Below are positions 23,757 to 36,780 of a stretch of DNA of 64,000 nt, piece by piece. Below the pieces are notes generated by a model. The model was not told the origin of the DNA. It saw only the letters and a list, made by a program, of their open reading frames with translations, and did no database searches. Where the stretch lies: the NCBI GenBank assembly GCA_949152475.1, contig OX424569.1:32471950-32535949 (forward strand), in the 5' to 3' direction. The translations under genes and the position numbers were made by a program. Every line of letters begins with the position of its first letter. Positions within the stretch are counted from its first letter, which is position 1. Origin of the DNA: Terebella lapidaria (lineage: Eukaryota; Annelida; Polychaeta; Terebellida; Terebellidae).

Positions 23757-26700
23757 GTTTTCACTAAGAGACTTCGCTAAAAGAGATTTAGGTAACTGTT
23801 GCCGAAATGCTGTATTGTGCCTCTTTTTGCTAATTTAGTCAAATATGTCAACCATACAGAGAATACAGAAGCTATACATGTATCTAGGCTTCCCATCAGT
23901 TTATTGCGGCTTGTCCGATGCCGTTTTTCCATGTGAATACACGGTCCAAACTAATTAGAAGTCCAGCCGTTCTCCACCCAAAAACATCGAATCACTTTCA
24001 TGTCTTTTGTACTTCGGTGTTTTTTCTTGCAGGTCACTGCCTTGAAAGAAATGGTATATTTCCCAGTCTTGAAAATCATATCAATTTGCCGTTGTATTCT
24101 AATGACGATTTGGTATACAGCGTCAATGTTGTGTATTGAGATGGATGAAATGTTTGGAGGTTTCTTATTAAAGTACTTGTTATTGTTTGCTTGGTATTTT
24201 GAATTTGATATTCTTCTCACTAAGACTGTAAGTGTCTTTGTACATGTACGGTGAATATAAAATCGTCACAAATATCTTCGCGAACCAATTTGGGCACATG
24301 TTGTTGAGTACATACAAAGCGTTTTATTATTCCTGAAAGTCTGAGTACATTCTGTTATCAGAATACCAGAGGAATATCAATATTTATGTAAGGAAACAAG
24401 TGGTTTCTCGTTGACAAGATATGATGACTGATATCTGAAATGGTTTCTATCACAGAGTTTCAATCATCAATTATAGGCATTTTACTGTAGGCAGACTAAT
24501 AATTCTTCACGGCAGAGTCGTCACTCACTCATCTGTTCTTCCCTCCAAATATAGGTCTAGGAAATGAACTTGCCTGGATTCATCCATGTTGGTCAGTGAC
24601 ATATTCTGCAAACGTGCTCAGGCTTAAAATGGCACGGACGCCGCAGATAATTAGTGTCTAGACGAGCATTCCCCCTGCCCCACCCCACTTCGCAACTTCC
24701 CTGCTTCCCACAAAGCCGATACGGACACCACGATTATGTAAATTTTGACAGGACTAAAACAACAAGACAACGGATGACCGAAGGATCTACCGCTGCCTTG
24801 GAATAAGTGTGAAACAATTCCGCCAAATCCTGTATTTGCCAGTGTGAACCAACCACAGTGTCATTTTGATGTATCCACCCATTTCAGTAGGGAAGAGTTG
24901 ATGCAGTTTCCCATAATTCAACTCGTCATACTATTAATGTCATCAATTTGTTTTTGCTTTCGACATTGTAATTGTTCCTCTCTAAAGCTATAGAGATATA
25001 TTGAAATTATATGTACATTGATATTATCAACTAATATTGATTTAAACCTCCCATATTTCGAGATAGGGCAAGGTCTTAATATTTTGCCTGGAACATGTAC
25101 ATGTAGTTATTTTTATGTTTATGCAATCAATGAATTCTTGGGAACCAACAAACATGAATATTATTAAATGACTTAATGGTACATCCTTTCAATATACATA
25201 TGAGTGTAAGTACTAGTACCAACCTATTATCACCAATACAACTAGATTTTGATGATGCCATATGCCTTGTTTTCTATGTTTACCACCCTGTAATGCTTAG
25301 CATGGCTGTGTATTCATCTCTCATACATAATGCAAAACCTGTCACGATATCTAGTCAAGTCCTAAACTGTAATGGAAATTTACGGAAGGGGTTCCATTAA
25401 CGGAAAAGGTTTTCAGTTAAACTTTGAAACCCGAGATCGTTGTTTCATGGTATGTTATTGGACACAAAAAAAACTCATAGATTTTGTGTCAGAAGACATG
25501 TGGTATTTTGGGGAAGATTATGTATTCATTATTAACAAGAACTTGTCTAGAATCTGACTTAGATCTACAGGCTGCACCAGATGTGCCGTCCGAAACACTG
25601 ATCTCTTCTCATCCTGTACAAGTAAATGTATGCTATGGGGTATTTTACCATGTTGGACAGAAACCAGAAGTAACCCTGATCAATAAATCAAATCTCATTG
25701 AACGCTGATACAGATACTAAACATTAATACTTAATCACGTCGTGCAAAATGTATTCAATTATCCGGTCATTGTATATCATTTAATTCAATCTATATATAT
25801 ATATGTGGTGTGTTCAAACAACACAAAATGGTATTAGCAACAAAAATCAACACTGCAGTAATTACACCTCGCACACCATGTCGATACTTGTATGTCAAGT
25901 CTGAGTTTCCTGTTTCATGTTGCTAATAGCAACAAACGCAACAGAAAATACAACAACACAGTCACAGATATTTTAAAAAAAATATGGGTAAAATAAAAAC
26001 AGGAATCCGCTGAACTTGTGTTAAGATACATAAATATATAAGTAAATGTCTTAGCTTTCACACGCGAAAAATGTAAATATTGATAATACATTTATAAACA
26101 GTGAAATCTGTAGATTCGACTTTCTGCATTGACTTCGTGCGTGGGACGATTAAATTTCGAATTTGAAATGTTGAATGCAGATGAACTTAAATAATGTGAG
26201 TTGCACTTAGGTAATGGATAACGGATACATGCGAGATCGTCTGATTGAATTCACGATTATATCGTGCGTGATATCAGAGCAGAACAAATAGACATAACTC
26301 AATAAGGTGAGTTCAGGACAACCTCATGTATTTTACTCAGTACTCTGTCATCTAGTTTAGCCATATGTGACGGAACATACAATTAATCGAAACAAGCCAA
26401 TAAATTGGATTGTTATGACGGAATAGTAACACAGGTATGATCCTTCATTTCATGCACAATATTGAATACCTGAACTATTCTGTGTTAGGTGTTAATATAG
26501 TTTATTAAAATTAGGCATTGACCACCCAGTCACCAATTTATGATTGGAAATGTATATAAATAATCCAACGTATTATAGATATGGACTATTATAAATCATA
26601 CATTATGATTATTGTATAATAACAAGTAATGACACATAAAACTGGTAATACTACCTGATCTTTTTGCATTTTTTTTTGCACAGTGGGCTAACGCGATTAT

Positions 26701-29530
26701 TCACATAGTTTTCAGAGATAAAACATACATGTACATTCTGTACACTTCAGAGAAAACAAATGCATGTAGGGACTACGACTTCATCCTTTGATCCCCAACT
26801 TCAAATTGCCAAAATGGGAAGCACAAAAAGACCTCCATGTGATCTGATGGCTACATCGCCTGACGTATCCCAAGAAGACAGAGCATCAGCCCCTTACCCC
26901 TTGAATGTATCACTTCCTTAGTTCCGCCCTGACTGTCTAAGACTTGTGTGCACAGCATGTGGAAATATTCTCAGTGGTGTATCTTACTTTGTAGCTGCCC
27001 ACATAATGTTATATTGGCATAGATCTAGCGTTCTAGGTTAAATTTGGAATCGCAAACCCAGTCTCATGAGTTGTCCAGCTATTGAGACAGAACAGGTAAA
27101 AATGGGGAGTCCATCCATTCCGTTTTAATTAATTAATTCCATTCGAATCCTTGCCTTTTTCTTGTGAAATCTTGGTACAATACTGGTGCATGTGTGGAGA
27201 ATTCCAGTATCATTGTCCGACAATCGATTGTCAAATAATATTCTGTAATATTAAACCTAATACTGTGAATTTCGTGCAGTACAACCAAAAAATATTACGG
27301 TTATTATGAAATAATAATGGAATGAAGTGTTGGCCCATCGATTGGTGAATATTGATTTTCCCTCCTGTTCTCATTTGGCAGATCAACTTTGTTATATTAT
27401 TCCAAATAGTCAACTGCTACTCAGATCATCTTTTCCCTCGGGGTATCTTCGAAAACATTGATAATGAACAGCATGACACAACAAAATACTGGCAATGCAG
27501 ATATTGACAAATTGACGCCTAAATCAAATATCGCTTTCATTTATCAAATTGCCTGAACATAATCTGGTACAATGGTATCACATGAACACATATCTTGATT
27601 GATTTGATAATCACAGGGAGCATTAGATAAATTGCAAATGATGTTCTTCAGAGGTGATATCTCAGCTTTATCTCGGACAGTCATCTGATTACAGGCTCGC
27701 ATTCACTGAGTCACATTCAAAATTTGCATCAATACTTTTGTTTCACCAAACGTGGGCAACAGAACTCGCCGATCACATACTAATGTCACTCCAAGGGTCT
27801 GTTCGTTTTGGCTATTCTATCTATTCTGTTCATTCTGGAATAGCTATTCTCTGTTCGATTTGGGAATAGATTTTGCATTCTCTCTTCTCAGAATCAATTC
27901 TGCCTCTTCGTTTCAAATCGTCGAAGAGGTAGAATAGATTCTGTTTTTAACACCAACATTGGAGGGCGCCATTTTTATCATGAATCGGAATGGAGTAGAA
28001 TGGCCAAATCGAACAGACCCTATGTGACTAAACTAACGACTAAACGCGTTACTATTTTTTTTTTTTGCTTTGAATAAATGAAACATTCCTTCTCAATATT
28101 ATCACGGTTGCATCGGTTTGATGCAATTTTAAAGCGGGGATATGACATTGTTATGCAATGAACACATTCATATTTATACCTTTAGTATTGCGCAAAAATC
28201 TCATTTTCTTTTCAAAATTTATACGCACCAGATGCATCACAGTGACACCAAATAAATAATAGGTATGTGACCTTGACAGACCTCCTAATCACCTGTAAAT
28301 GTATGAGATACCGCTGTGAAGTATGATACCTAACTTTCCAATTATCAAAAAGGGTTGATGTTTATACGTACAACTGTGGAGCTACAACTATCTACCACAG
28401 ATGTGTTAGGTTCTCTGATGTGACACCAAGAAAGACCACATTCTATAATCAGTTTCATTGTGCAGCCAAATTTGTCTTTAATTTTCACATATCATTCCCC
28501 GTGTAATGGTACCAGTACATAAACATTCTCCCACGTACTGTAATAAACGTGAAGGTAGCAAATCAGCGATTTCGTTTGATTGTGTCATCCACATGCATGA
28601 ACCTCTCCAATGCAAGGAATCAGCTACATCATTCGAACGATAGATTACTTCCTTAGAGTCAGAGGCAAACCAACGTGCAAGGCATGTGAATGTCGTTGTA
28701 GAATGAGACTATTCAATTAGATATGGGTAAATGAAATTTGAAAATTTACATCGATCTGAGTATTTTCGTGAGGGAACACCACTTTATACTTTGAATTTTT
28801 GTAAGGCATTGTTCAGTAAAATCACTCTGTGACGAGAGAGATACACTGATCTGGTGCAATATTTATTTAATCAAAGTATACAAATGCCGCTGAACGTCTT
28901 GGTGTATATCATAATGGTCGACCTGGAGCCGAAAATGAACCATTTTTCAGTTATTTTGATGGTCAAATTAACCACAATGCCATCCCAATGACAACATCTG
29001 AACCAAAGTTCTCGAATGCATAATGTCATTTTGGTGATTGTTTAGAAGCTGAAAATCATGAAAACGAATTTTAAATTTTAGCCCCTCTGAGCGAACATCC
29101 TTAATTGTATCGGCCGAGGATAATGATTAAAATGTTATGTAAATTTCATATCCACATTCTAATAAAGTACAAGTTCGCCTATGAGAGCTGACCCAGAAAA
29201 GATGGGAAACAACTCAACTATGCTCTGGAAATCCGACCAAGACAGCGATACACATTATACAAAGATTGAGGACTCGATTGATTTCCGCCCTCTGTGCTAC
29301 CCGGAAGAAAAATAGACACTCGATGTTTGCTGTATAAATAAAAAGTCATTGATTTTGTTAATTCCTGTACGGGAATAAATTGCCTGATCGCGGAAGAACG
29401 AACTGCGTTCATACACGTATTATTACTGTGTATGGGGAAGTAGTAGATCTGAATCAGGAACTATTTTGTCATCCATTTAGTGTTTGGTGCGTCCTTGATC
29501 CACGCACTAAGTTCATGTTCTGTGTAACTA
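23757..29530. repeat. Large tandem duplication, copy B
   Basis: Direct-orientation counterpart of 16995-23750, about 5.8 kb, collinear throughout. It contains a MITE at 27791-28021 that copy A lacks, so that insertion came after the duplication. Copy B has no long open frames. Its right boundary is approximate, because similarity fades near 29460-29530. Confidence 0.75.
27791..28021. mobile_element. hAT-like MITE
   Basis: The ends carry the inverted repeat AGGGTCTGTTCG followed by a related TTTGGCNATTCT stretch. The flanks are ATGTCACT (27783-27790) and ATGTGACT (28022-28029), an 8-bp target duplication with one change. The interior is an imperfect palindrome of GAATCxGAAT-type motifs without coding capacity. 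Confidence 0.72.
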
Positions 29531-32186
29531 AATGAGAAAAACAAAATGTGCATCATTTATATCGAAGATAAACAAATTTCTAGCATATTTGTATAGCTAA
29601 TAATCAATATTATGATTGAATCCATTCATTCCAAATAAGGATTTCAAACATTTCATATGTATCATATGATGACATATCGGAAAAATAATCTGCTATGTTA
29701 ACCAAAAGCCACTAGCGGCATGGGCACATATTCTTTTGGTATTGTATTTTTCGACTTTTGCAGGAATCCCAAAATAGTTCAAGGAGGGATTCCCGAACAA
29801 GAAGAGTCTCAGTCTTGGAATGAATTTTTGGATCGGAAAATTCCTGAACCAGACATGTCCGGATCACTGTAGGACGGACGGATAAACTTGCCATGGATTG
29901 AAAGATATGTCATATTTATAGAATCCAGCGCGGGGCTTTTTGTGGCTCTCCAATTGCCGGGATCTGGTGTGCGTTTGGAACTTCCCCATTCCTACCGCAT
30001 TCGGAAAACGTGATGCAGTTGAAACCAAAAGCAGTTGATGTGCCGTTCTAGATATAATGGCAAATAATTGAGGACCTATTTCTTTCTGATGTTTTTGGAC
30101 TTCAGCTCTCGCATTCTTGCAAGTATATGCATGTAGATGCTCATCTAAGGCGTTTTTCTTATACATCGATGAACGGAACTGCTAGATCTAATAAGATAAG
30201 AAAATATCACCTCGACTGTTTTTTTTTTAATTCCAATAACATAAACAGCTAGATTGGTTGGCAGTGTTAAAACATTGCCCATAATCATCCAACTTTTATC
30301 AACCCGTCAATATTATCAATATTCGTCAAAAACCGAGCTAATTAAAAGCTGAAATGCAAACTCGCGACGTCACTTGCTAAATTTAACTTTCCCTGTGATT
30401 GGGATACAAAAACTTGCTTGATGAATGATTAGAAACCAGGTACCAAATCTTGAAATCTATTCCTGGCTTGGCGAAAGCCCTGACATGCAACCACACCACA
30501 CTTTCTGCTATGAGGGAAGACTGGCAGGCTACAAAACTACTCTTAGACCCGTAATAGACTAGGAATCTTGTTGACGAGTGTCGTCGAGTCATGTGTAAGT
30601 TGATCCCAGTAGTACACAATCCCACAACTAGAATCGTGGTGTCCGTGAAGCACACTGCGAAAATAATTCTGAAGATGGGCAGCGAACTATGGTGGCCGAT
30701 GGCGTCCATTCGCCTTTGCGTTTTTCGCCGCGAAACAGCGGAACGAATGGACGCCATCGGACACCATAGCGAAATGACAATATCAAGATGCGAGTTTTAA
30801 CCCTTGTACGGTAATGGTGTTTGAGTTCATCATCCACAGTTTCATCACATCAAAATGGATGGTTGTGATGGCGTCACATACACATGTAAAATCCTCTATC
30901 AAATGCATTGATACGATTGATTCATTATTATTACTTGAAAATGTTGGAATTAAAATACCTGAAACGTTCTGGCATTCTCTCTGGAACATTCGGTACAGTG
31001 ACCTTTATAAAAGCATCTCTGCCCTTTTATGCAAATTCCCCGAAAACGTGAAAGAAGTCAAAGGAATCGGATGAGAGCGAAGTCCGGGCGTCTTTTCACA
31101 AAGTAATTTACTGTTGTATGGCAAGCGGGATCGTCCAATAGTTGTTATGTAATGTCACGATGTATGGCAAGTCGTCTGTCTGATATTAAGTTTTACAGCT
31201 TTGTACGATGTGAACCTCCACTGTATAGAAAACAAGCCATCTTTACACTTCATGACCTGTGCTATATTTGCGGTTTTATTTCACATGTAAATCATCTACA
31301 TTTATTGGGCAGTTGTAAATTTGTACGGTTAGCCACAACATTACTTTTTATCCACGGAATCCGTGCAGATATTCACCATAGAGTTACGTTGCACGCCATC
31401 ATTTGAAATTGGATTTTTTAGCTGGATAAGTTGGTGAATTAGATTTCTGGAAAAATGTCTATTCCGATGGAAAACGAAAGGGTCAGTTTTTGCCTGCCGT
31501 TTTTTTTCACCGATTTGCAATAATGCAGCCGTGCAGTTTAGTTTCATTTTGCATAAAATAACTAGCTATTTATTTGCACTGATATAATTCTCTTATAATT
31601 CGGTAACGGGATGGCACTGATATAATAAACCTTACATTTCTTACAAGAGGGATATCTTGGTTGATAAGTTATATATTATTAACTGAACTGGCTAATTTCA
31701 TCATTCTCCTTCTCAACTATTTTATAAATGCTTTCATATTTTAACTTGTTAATCATGATTTTCCTGCCTATGGATGACAAGGAAAAACCTATGAAAGAAG
31801 TAACACAACCATGTGTCTCACACACATAGTAGTCACGTAGATATCCTATGTCTGTCTGTGTGTCTGCTCGGATCCTTACGAGAACACAGATGACAACTGT
31901 TGATAAAAGGGATAGCATGAAGAGACAAGAAGGAAAGTTGGTTAAGGGGTTAACAAGTCACGTCTCGACGTTGGATCGGGGGATAATCAAATTTACTGGG
32001 GTAGAAGATGTCTAGGAAAATACTTGATAAATAGGTCATGTGGATGAAAATAGTCCGCCGTCTTCACATTCGCCATCTTCAGAAAATGGGTGTTCTCTGT
32101 AGAGAAGCTTGTGAGAGACTTTCATCTTTTTTTTTCTTTAGGATATAACTTTTTTTCTGTAGAATTAGTTACTCACTTTTCAAAAG
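29530..32186. other. Non-coding region with one strong hairpin
   Basis: No gene recognised. Open frames around 30383-30757 (minus) and 30591-30800 (plus) overlap a palindrome and look like chance. See the hairpin at 30687-30769. Confidence 0.45.
30687..30769. repeat. Long near-perfect hairpin
   Basis: A 26-bp left arm (30687-30712) pairs with 30744-30769 with a single mismatch, and the 31-base loop contains a further TTTCGC/GCGAAA stem. It may be the core of a small MITE or a miRNA-like precursor; the flanking bases show only weak further symmetry. Confidence 0.75.
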
Positions 32187-32367
32187 GGGAAATAAATATT
32201 TCAAACCTGAAATTAAATATTAAAACCGGGAATTGCATAATAAAACCTGGAATTAAATGTCAGAACCGGATTATAAATATTAAAACCTGGAAATAAATGT
32301 TCGAACCCGGAATTAAATATTCAGACCCGGAATTAAGTATTCAAACCGGGAATTAAATATTCAAACT
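32187..32367. repeat. Minisatellite, ~20-bp unit
   Basis: About nine degenerate copies of a unit resembling AATTAAATATTCAAACCCGG stand in tandem. Units vary at several positions and a few carry small indels. Confidence 0.85.
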
Positions 32368-33578
32368 TTTACTTCTCTATCTCTTTATGATCCCATTGTC
32401 ATTTGTAAATTTTTGTTCCAAATCAACAGTATAACATTAATGACAAATCAGCATGACCCATTCATATTACCAATATGATGATATGAAATAGGACATAGAA
32501 CTGTCAGCAGTTTTAAATGTCATTATTAGTTTTGTTTCAGTATAGGGCTGTCGAGCTTGCTGAATCAGTTCCAAATATTGCAATGCTTCTATCTATCATA
32601 CCAGTTTTAACGTTGCAGTTGTGTAAGCATAATTCACTGAGAGCTGCTGATATCGCAATTTCTTCAGTGATAGACAGGGTAAAATCCATGTGTCTGTCCG
32701 CACGGTATCTGCACTGGCAGCAGCATTGCACGCTATGAATAAGCAAAACCCTTGGAAAAGACAGTACAGTACAGGGAATTAGAGATATTGTTTACTGTTA
32801 GATGCTTATTCCTTGAGTTTTCTTGTCCACTCAGCCAAATATCCAACATTTCAATGAAAAACAACCGCACAGTTGAGGCTAATGTGAAATCATGAATATC
32901 CCTGGATACATCTGAATATACATGTATTACTGTGACAAATCGGGTGAGTTACGTTCTGAGAGCTACATGTATGAATGTATTCAATAAAACTATCAGTTAT
33001 GCAGAAATAGTGTGGCACACCATATTATTATAAGAATACATACAGTTGCCTGTATAGAACATATCTTTATCAAAAACGTATCGCATTCCATTCCATGCAA
33101 CATGTCACTCATACTCTAATTTTCCACGCCCAAAGCAACAATTAAAACGAATATATGTGACGCATATTGTGACGCTTCTATTCTTGGCCGCTGTGCCGCA
33201 CCACAACTGGTCACAGATGCTTCAAGCATGAGTATACATCTGGTTGTCTTGACTACGGAGGTCGGGTATCTCCCTAATGTGTCGCAAAAACGATATCTTG
33301 TGGGTGGGGAAAATAATGGCAACTTGACCTTTTCGTCTTTACAATTATGTGCCTGTCTTTGAGCGAGAATAAAATAGACTACGTGGTCGAAAATGCACTG
33401 GCTTCATCAGGTATGTGTTGAATACAGACTAATGTCAATTCCCTATTCATGTAGTTTCATGATAGATTACTTTGGTCTCCAGAATATAACTCCAGTACAT
33501 AGAAAATACTTTTCTAAATGAGATAACTCTGACGTGAAATAAGAAATACGAGACATAAATATCGTGAGGGTATGGTCT
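32368..33578. other. Non-coding region
   Basis: No gene or repeat edge recognised between the minisatellite and the TACGG element. Confidence 0.5.
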
Positions 33579-33584
33579 GTTCTG

Positions 33585-33927
33585 TACGGAGCCCCTGAGG
33601 GGCGCACGAATTAACAAATCGTGCACACACTTTAACAATTCGTGGCCACGAATTACTTTTTCGTGCGCCCGCATTGGTGAACGTGCCCACGGATTAGCCA
33701 TACCAATTTGTGGCCATGAAATACTAATTTGTGCGCACGAATTGTTAAATCGTGCGCACAGATTACTAATTCGTGCACATGAATTAGTATTTCGTGGTCA
33801 CAAATTTGTATTTCGTGGCCACAGATTAGTATTCCGTGCACACGAATTATTAATTCGTGCTCACGAATTGTTAAATTGTGCGCACAGATTGATAAATATT
33901 TTCCGTATGTCATCTCCTGGCTCCGTA
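33585..33927. mobile_element. Palindromic non-autonomous transposon with TACGGAGCC termini
   Basis: The ends are TACGGAGCC and its reverse complement. The flanks are GTTCTG (33579-33584) and GTTCAG (33928-33933), a 6-bp target duplication with one change. Almost the whole interior (about 33600-33895) is a ~21-bp minisatellite built on TTCGTGnnCACGAATTA, which is itself self-complementary, so both strands stay open by chance. TAC-starting termini with 6-bp duplications are, as I recall, the signature of the IS3EU superfamily; that assignment is inference. Confidence 0.7.
33600..33895. repeat. Self-complementary minisatellite
   Basis: About fourteen degenerate copies of a ~21-bp unit containing TTCGTGnnCACGAA, a perfect inverted repeat. 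The copies alternate between CGTGCGCACG, CGTGGCCACG and CGTGCACACG cores. Confidence 0.85.
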
Positions 33928-33933
33928 GTTCAG

Positions 33934-36266
33934 GTATCGCATGCTACACGATTCTACTGATGACTTCAATGAAAATGGAGCCATCCGAGATCTCGAATCA
34001 AACAAGAATCAATCTGTAAGATAATTTATTAGAGTCATGGCGAATCATTGACCACGCTTCCTAAATTTAGCACCGATCTTGCCACCAATTCCTCTTATGG
34101 ACAATATTCCGACACTGCACAATATGATATAGAAGTGTCGACCGCAAACTTGGTACGCTGAATACATCGCACCGTGCGGAACACACGTACACGATATGGA
34201 TGAAGCCTACTTGCTATTTTGCCCTATTGACATAGACCTGGTCGTTCGGTACAGCGTCCACCAACGTACTTATCTCGAACCCAGGCTCAGCCCCACTTAT
34301 TTCCCACCATATGCGGGACATTGTGTTACTGTGCCATCACATGTAATATTACTGGTATTCACCACCAAGCATGTAATATCGAATATTCTTCGTTGCAATT
34401 ACGCTGCTATGCTTGGGTGTAGTTATGCAAGTTAGCAATGCAAGTTGCCGCGATCATAGGGAATAATAATGACTATTGGTACATATTCTCAAATTCTGAC
34501 CAATGGTAGCGTTCCACGTTTTATGTACTTTCATGTCGTTATGCGATAAATAATATATTATGTATTTTTTGTCGTAATTTTATATATGATGAACAGTAAT
34601 ATCTCATTAGGGTAAATAATTTCATGGAACGCAATGCCTTAGATTGTCCTTCGAAAACAGACAATACATGTATTCCCTGTTTCACGTAAATTTGCCACGT
34701 AAATACACACAAACCGTAGTATAACCGCCTGTGGGAAGCAAACAAAGCCCCGGTGTCAATATCAATCGGCATGGGAAAATTAACTAATCACTTGCACAGG
34801 CTCGGGAATATTTCGATTCCGACTGGTCAACGACATGGTTAATTCAATGACAAAGACTCGTACCAGAATCGTGTTGTTACGTCACCGGCGGGTCAGTCAC
34901 CTCAGGGATTCAATATCTATTGCGGAGATACCCAAGGGTAAACAGCTCCATTAGGTGTAACCAGTGGATGGGGCCTACTACGGGCGGTTTGTGTCCTGAT
35001 TCGATAGGTTATTGTATGTAAGTATAGGTGCATCCAAATACCCTTTGCGAAACATATCCTCATTTATACCATGGCAATAAATACGGAGCTGCTTACAATT
35101 TATCAATCTAGATTAGGTAACCTGCGTAAGTATTATAGTTCCAGGTTTAACATTGCTTTGTACATACCAGAAATGGACTATAATGAGTATTGTATGCATT
35201 ATCACGCCTACTTAATAACTGCATCAAGCTAGTGATAACATTTCATGGACGTTAATGGTATGTTTTACAATACTCCACAAGCTCAAGAATGTTATGATAA
35301 GAACAGGGAAGTTCCAACATTTTACGAAAGCCTAACTATACATTGTCCAAATGCAATCATATTATGAACTAGAATTTCTAGGTCATAATATATTTTTATC
35401 GGCAGAAGCATAATAGAAAAAAATTATAAATTTCCCATTAATTTGCTAAACATTTATACTTCCTTAAAGTTAATGCTGATTAGCCCCCAGACCCCCCCCC
35501 ACCCCCCCCCCCCCCCAAAAAAAAAATTGCATCCAATCATTTGGTGATCAGCAGTATATGCTTACAATATATGAATCTTAGATTCGATAACTTGTGTAAG
35601 TATGATTGTGCCGGGTTAAACATTGCATTCTGCATACCATAAATTGACTATAATTAGTACTGTATAAATTCTCACGATTACTGAAGAACAGCAGTATATA
35701 AATAGACGTGAACTATTCATAGTAATTATATTATTTGTTATTTGTAATTACATTATTTGTTACGTGAATTATATAATCAAGATACTGGTATTGAAACAAT
35801 CTGATAATTAACCACAATAATGAAATACTCGTTCATACGAACATAACAGAACACAAGCAGCATTAAAGTATGAAATGAACATTATGTACTGTTGTCCCTA
35901 TATTGGATTTTGGGAATTAGTCTATGCGGAAATAATTTTGTTTCTGAAAATCATAAATATATGTATAATGAATACCAAAGTAACTCGACCAAAATTATTA
36001 TTTATTAATACCACCCTTTCTTGTCATCAAAAATTTGTTCATGATTTTAATGAACTATTCAGATATCAATTTCTTCATGACTTCATGGCTCCGTTGCCAT
36101 AGCGACGTCCCAATTGGAGACAAAACAACACTCACTGTTTAGGAAACAATCTCTCAGGTAGTATAGTACACGGCATAACATTAACCCTGTATCTGATAAT
36201 GCATGATACATATACAGTATCAAAGATATGTATATGTCTGATAATATGTAAGATGAGTATGTTTGT
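33934..36266. other. Non-coding region with a dispersed direct repeat
   Basis: No gene recognised. It contains a poly-C tract at about 35489-35515 and the paired direct repeats at 35091-35222 and 35559-35692. Confidence 0.5.
35091..35692. repeat. Pair of ~130-bp direct repeats
   Basis: Two similar segments (35091-35222 and 35559-35692), both opening with GCTTACAAT and containing GGACTATAATGAGTA or TGACTATAATTAGTA, are separated by about 340 bp. They are diverged and look like the remains of a local tandem duplication. Confidence 0.65.
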
Positions 36267-36780
36267 ACTATACTCTGATTTTTCTAACTCGATTACACTG
36301 TTTTTCGCTGATGTTTTTGCGATGCTAAATGATATCGTTCTATAACTTGGCATACTTCACCTGGATATCGAACGGCAATTTCTTACCGAGTTTGAGACTT
36401 CTATCGCGAAAATTGAAAAACTTGGCTATCTGTCCCAATGTTAAATTTAGCCTTGTCATTTAATTTCTGGGTCCGCACACAATTTTGTGCATTTGCTCGG
36501 TTTTGTGGCGGAGCAATCTTTCAAAATCAATATGTTTGTGTACAATACACCCCACTGTATCTTTTGGTCCCAGATTCTCGAAATCCCGTTTTGGGCTGAA
36601 ATTTAACATGGAGGTAGATTGCCAACTTCTTCAATTTTAGCGATAGAAGTCTGAAATTTGGTAGGAAATTGCCGTTTCACTCCCATGTGAAGTATGCCAA
36701 GTTATAGAACGATAAGATATAGCATCGCAAAAATATTGTCAAAAACCGGTGTAAATGAGTTAGAAAATTCCGAGTATAGT
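36267..36780. mobile_element. Foldback (MITE-like) element
   Basis: Left arm 36267 to ~36437 and right arm ~36605 to 36780 are imperfect reverse complements over about 170 bp; shared blocks include ACTATACTC, TTTTTGCGATGCTA, TATAACTTGGCATACTTCAC and GACTTCTATCGC. The ~165-bp centre is unpaired. No target duplication is evident and there is no coding capacity. Confidence 0.78.

Noticed and set aside
30383..30757. 124-codon minus-strand open frame
   Set aside because: It overlaps the long hairpin at 30687-30769, which keeps both strands open; nothing resembles a known protein.
33600..33895. Possible CRISPR-like or protein-coding His/Arg repeat
   Set aside because: The repeats are contiguous without spacers, and the genome is eukaryotic. 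The open frames on both strands follow from the 21-bp period and self-complementarity.
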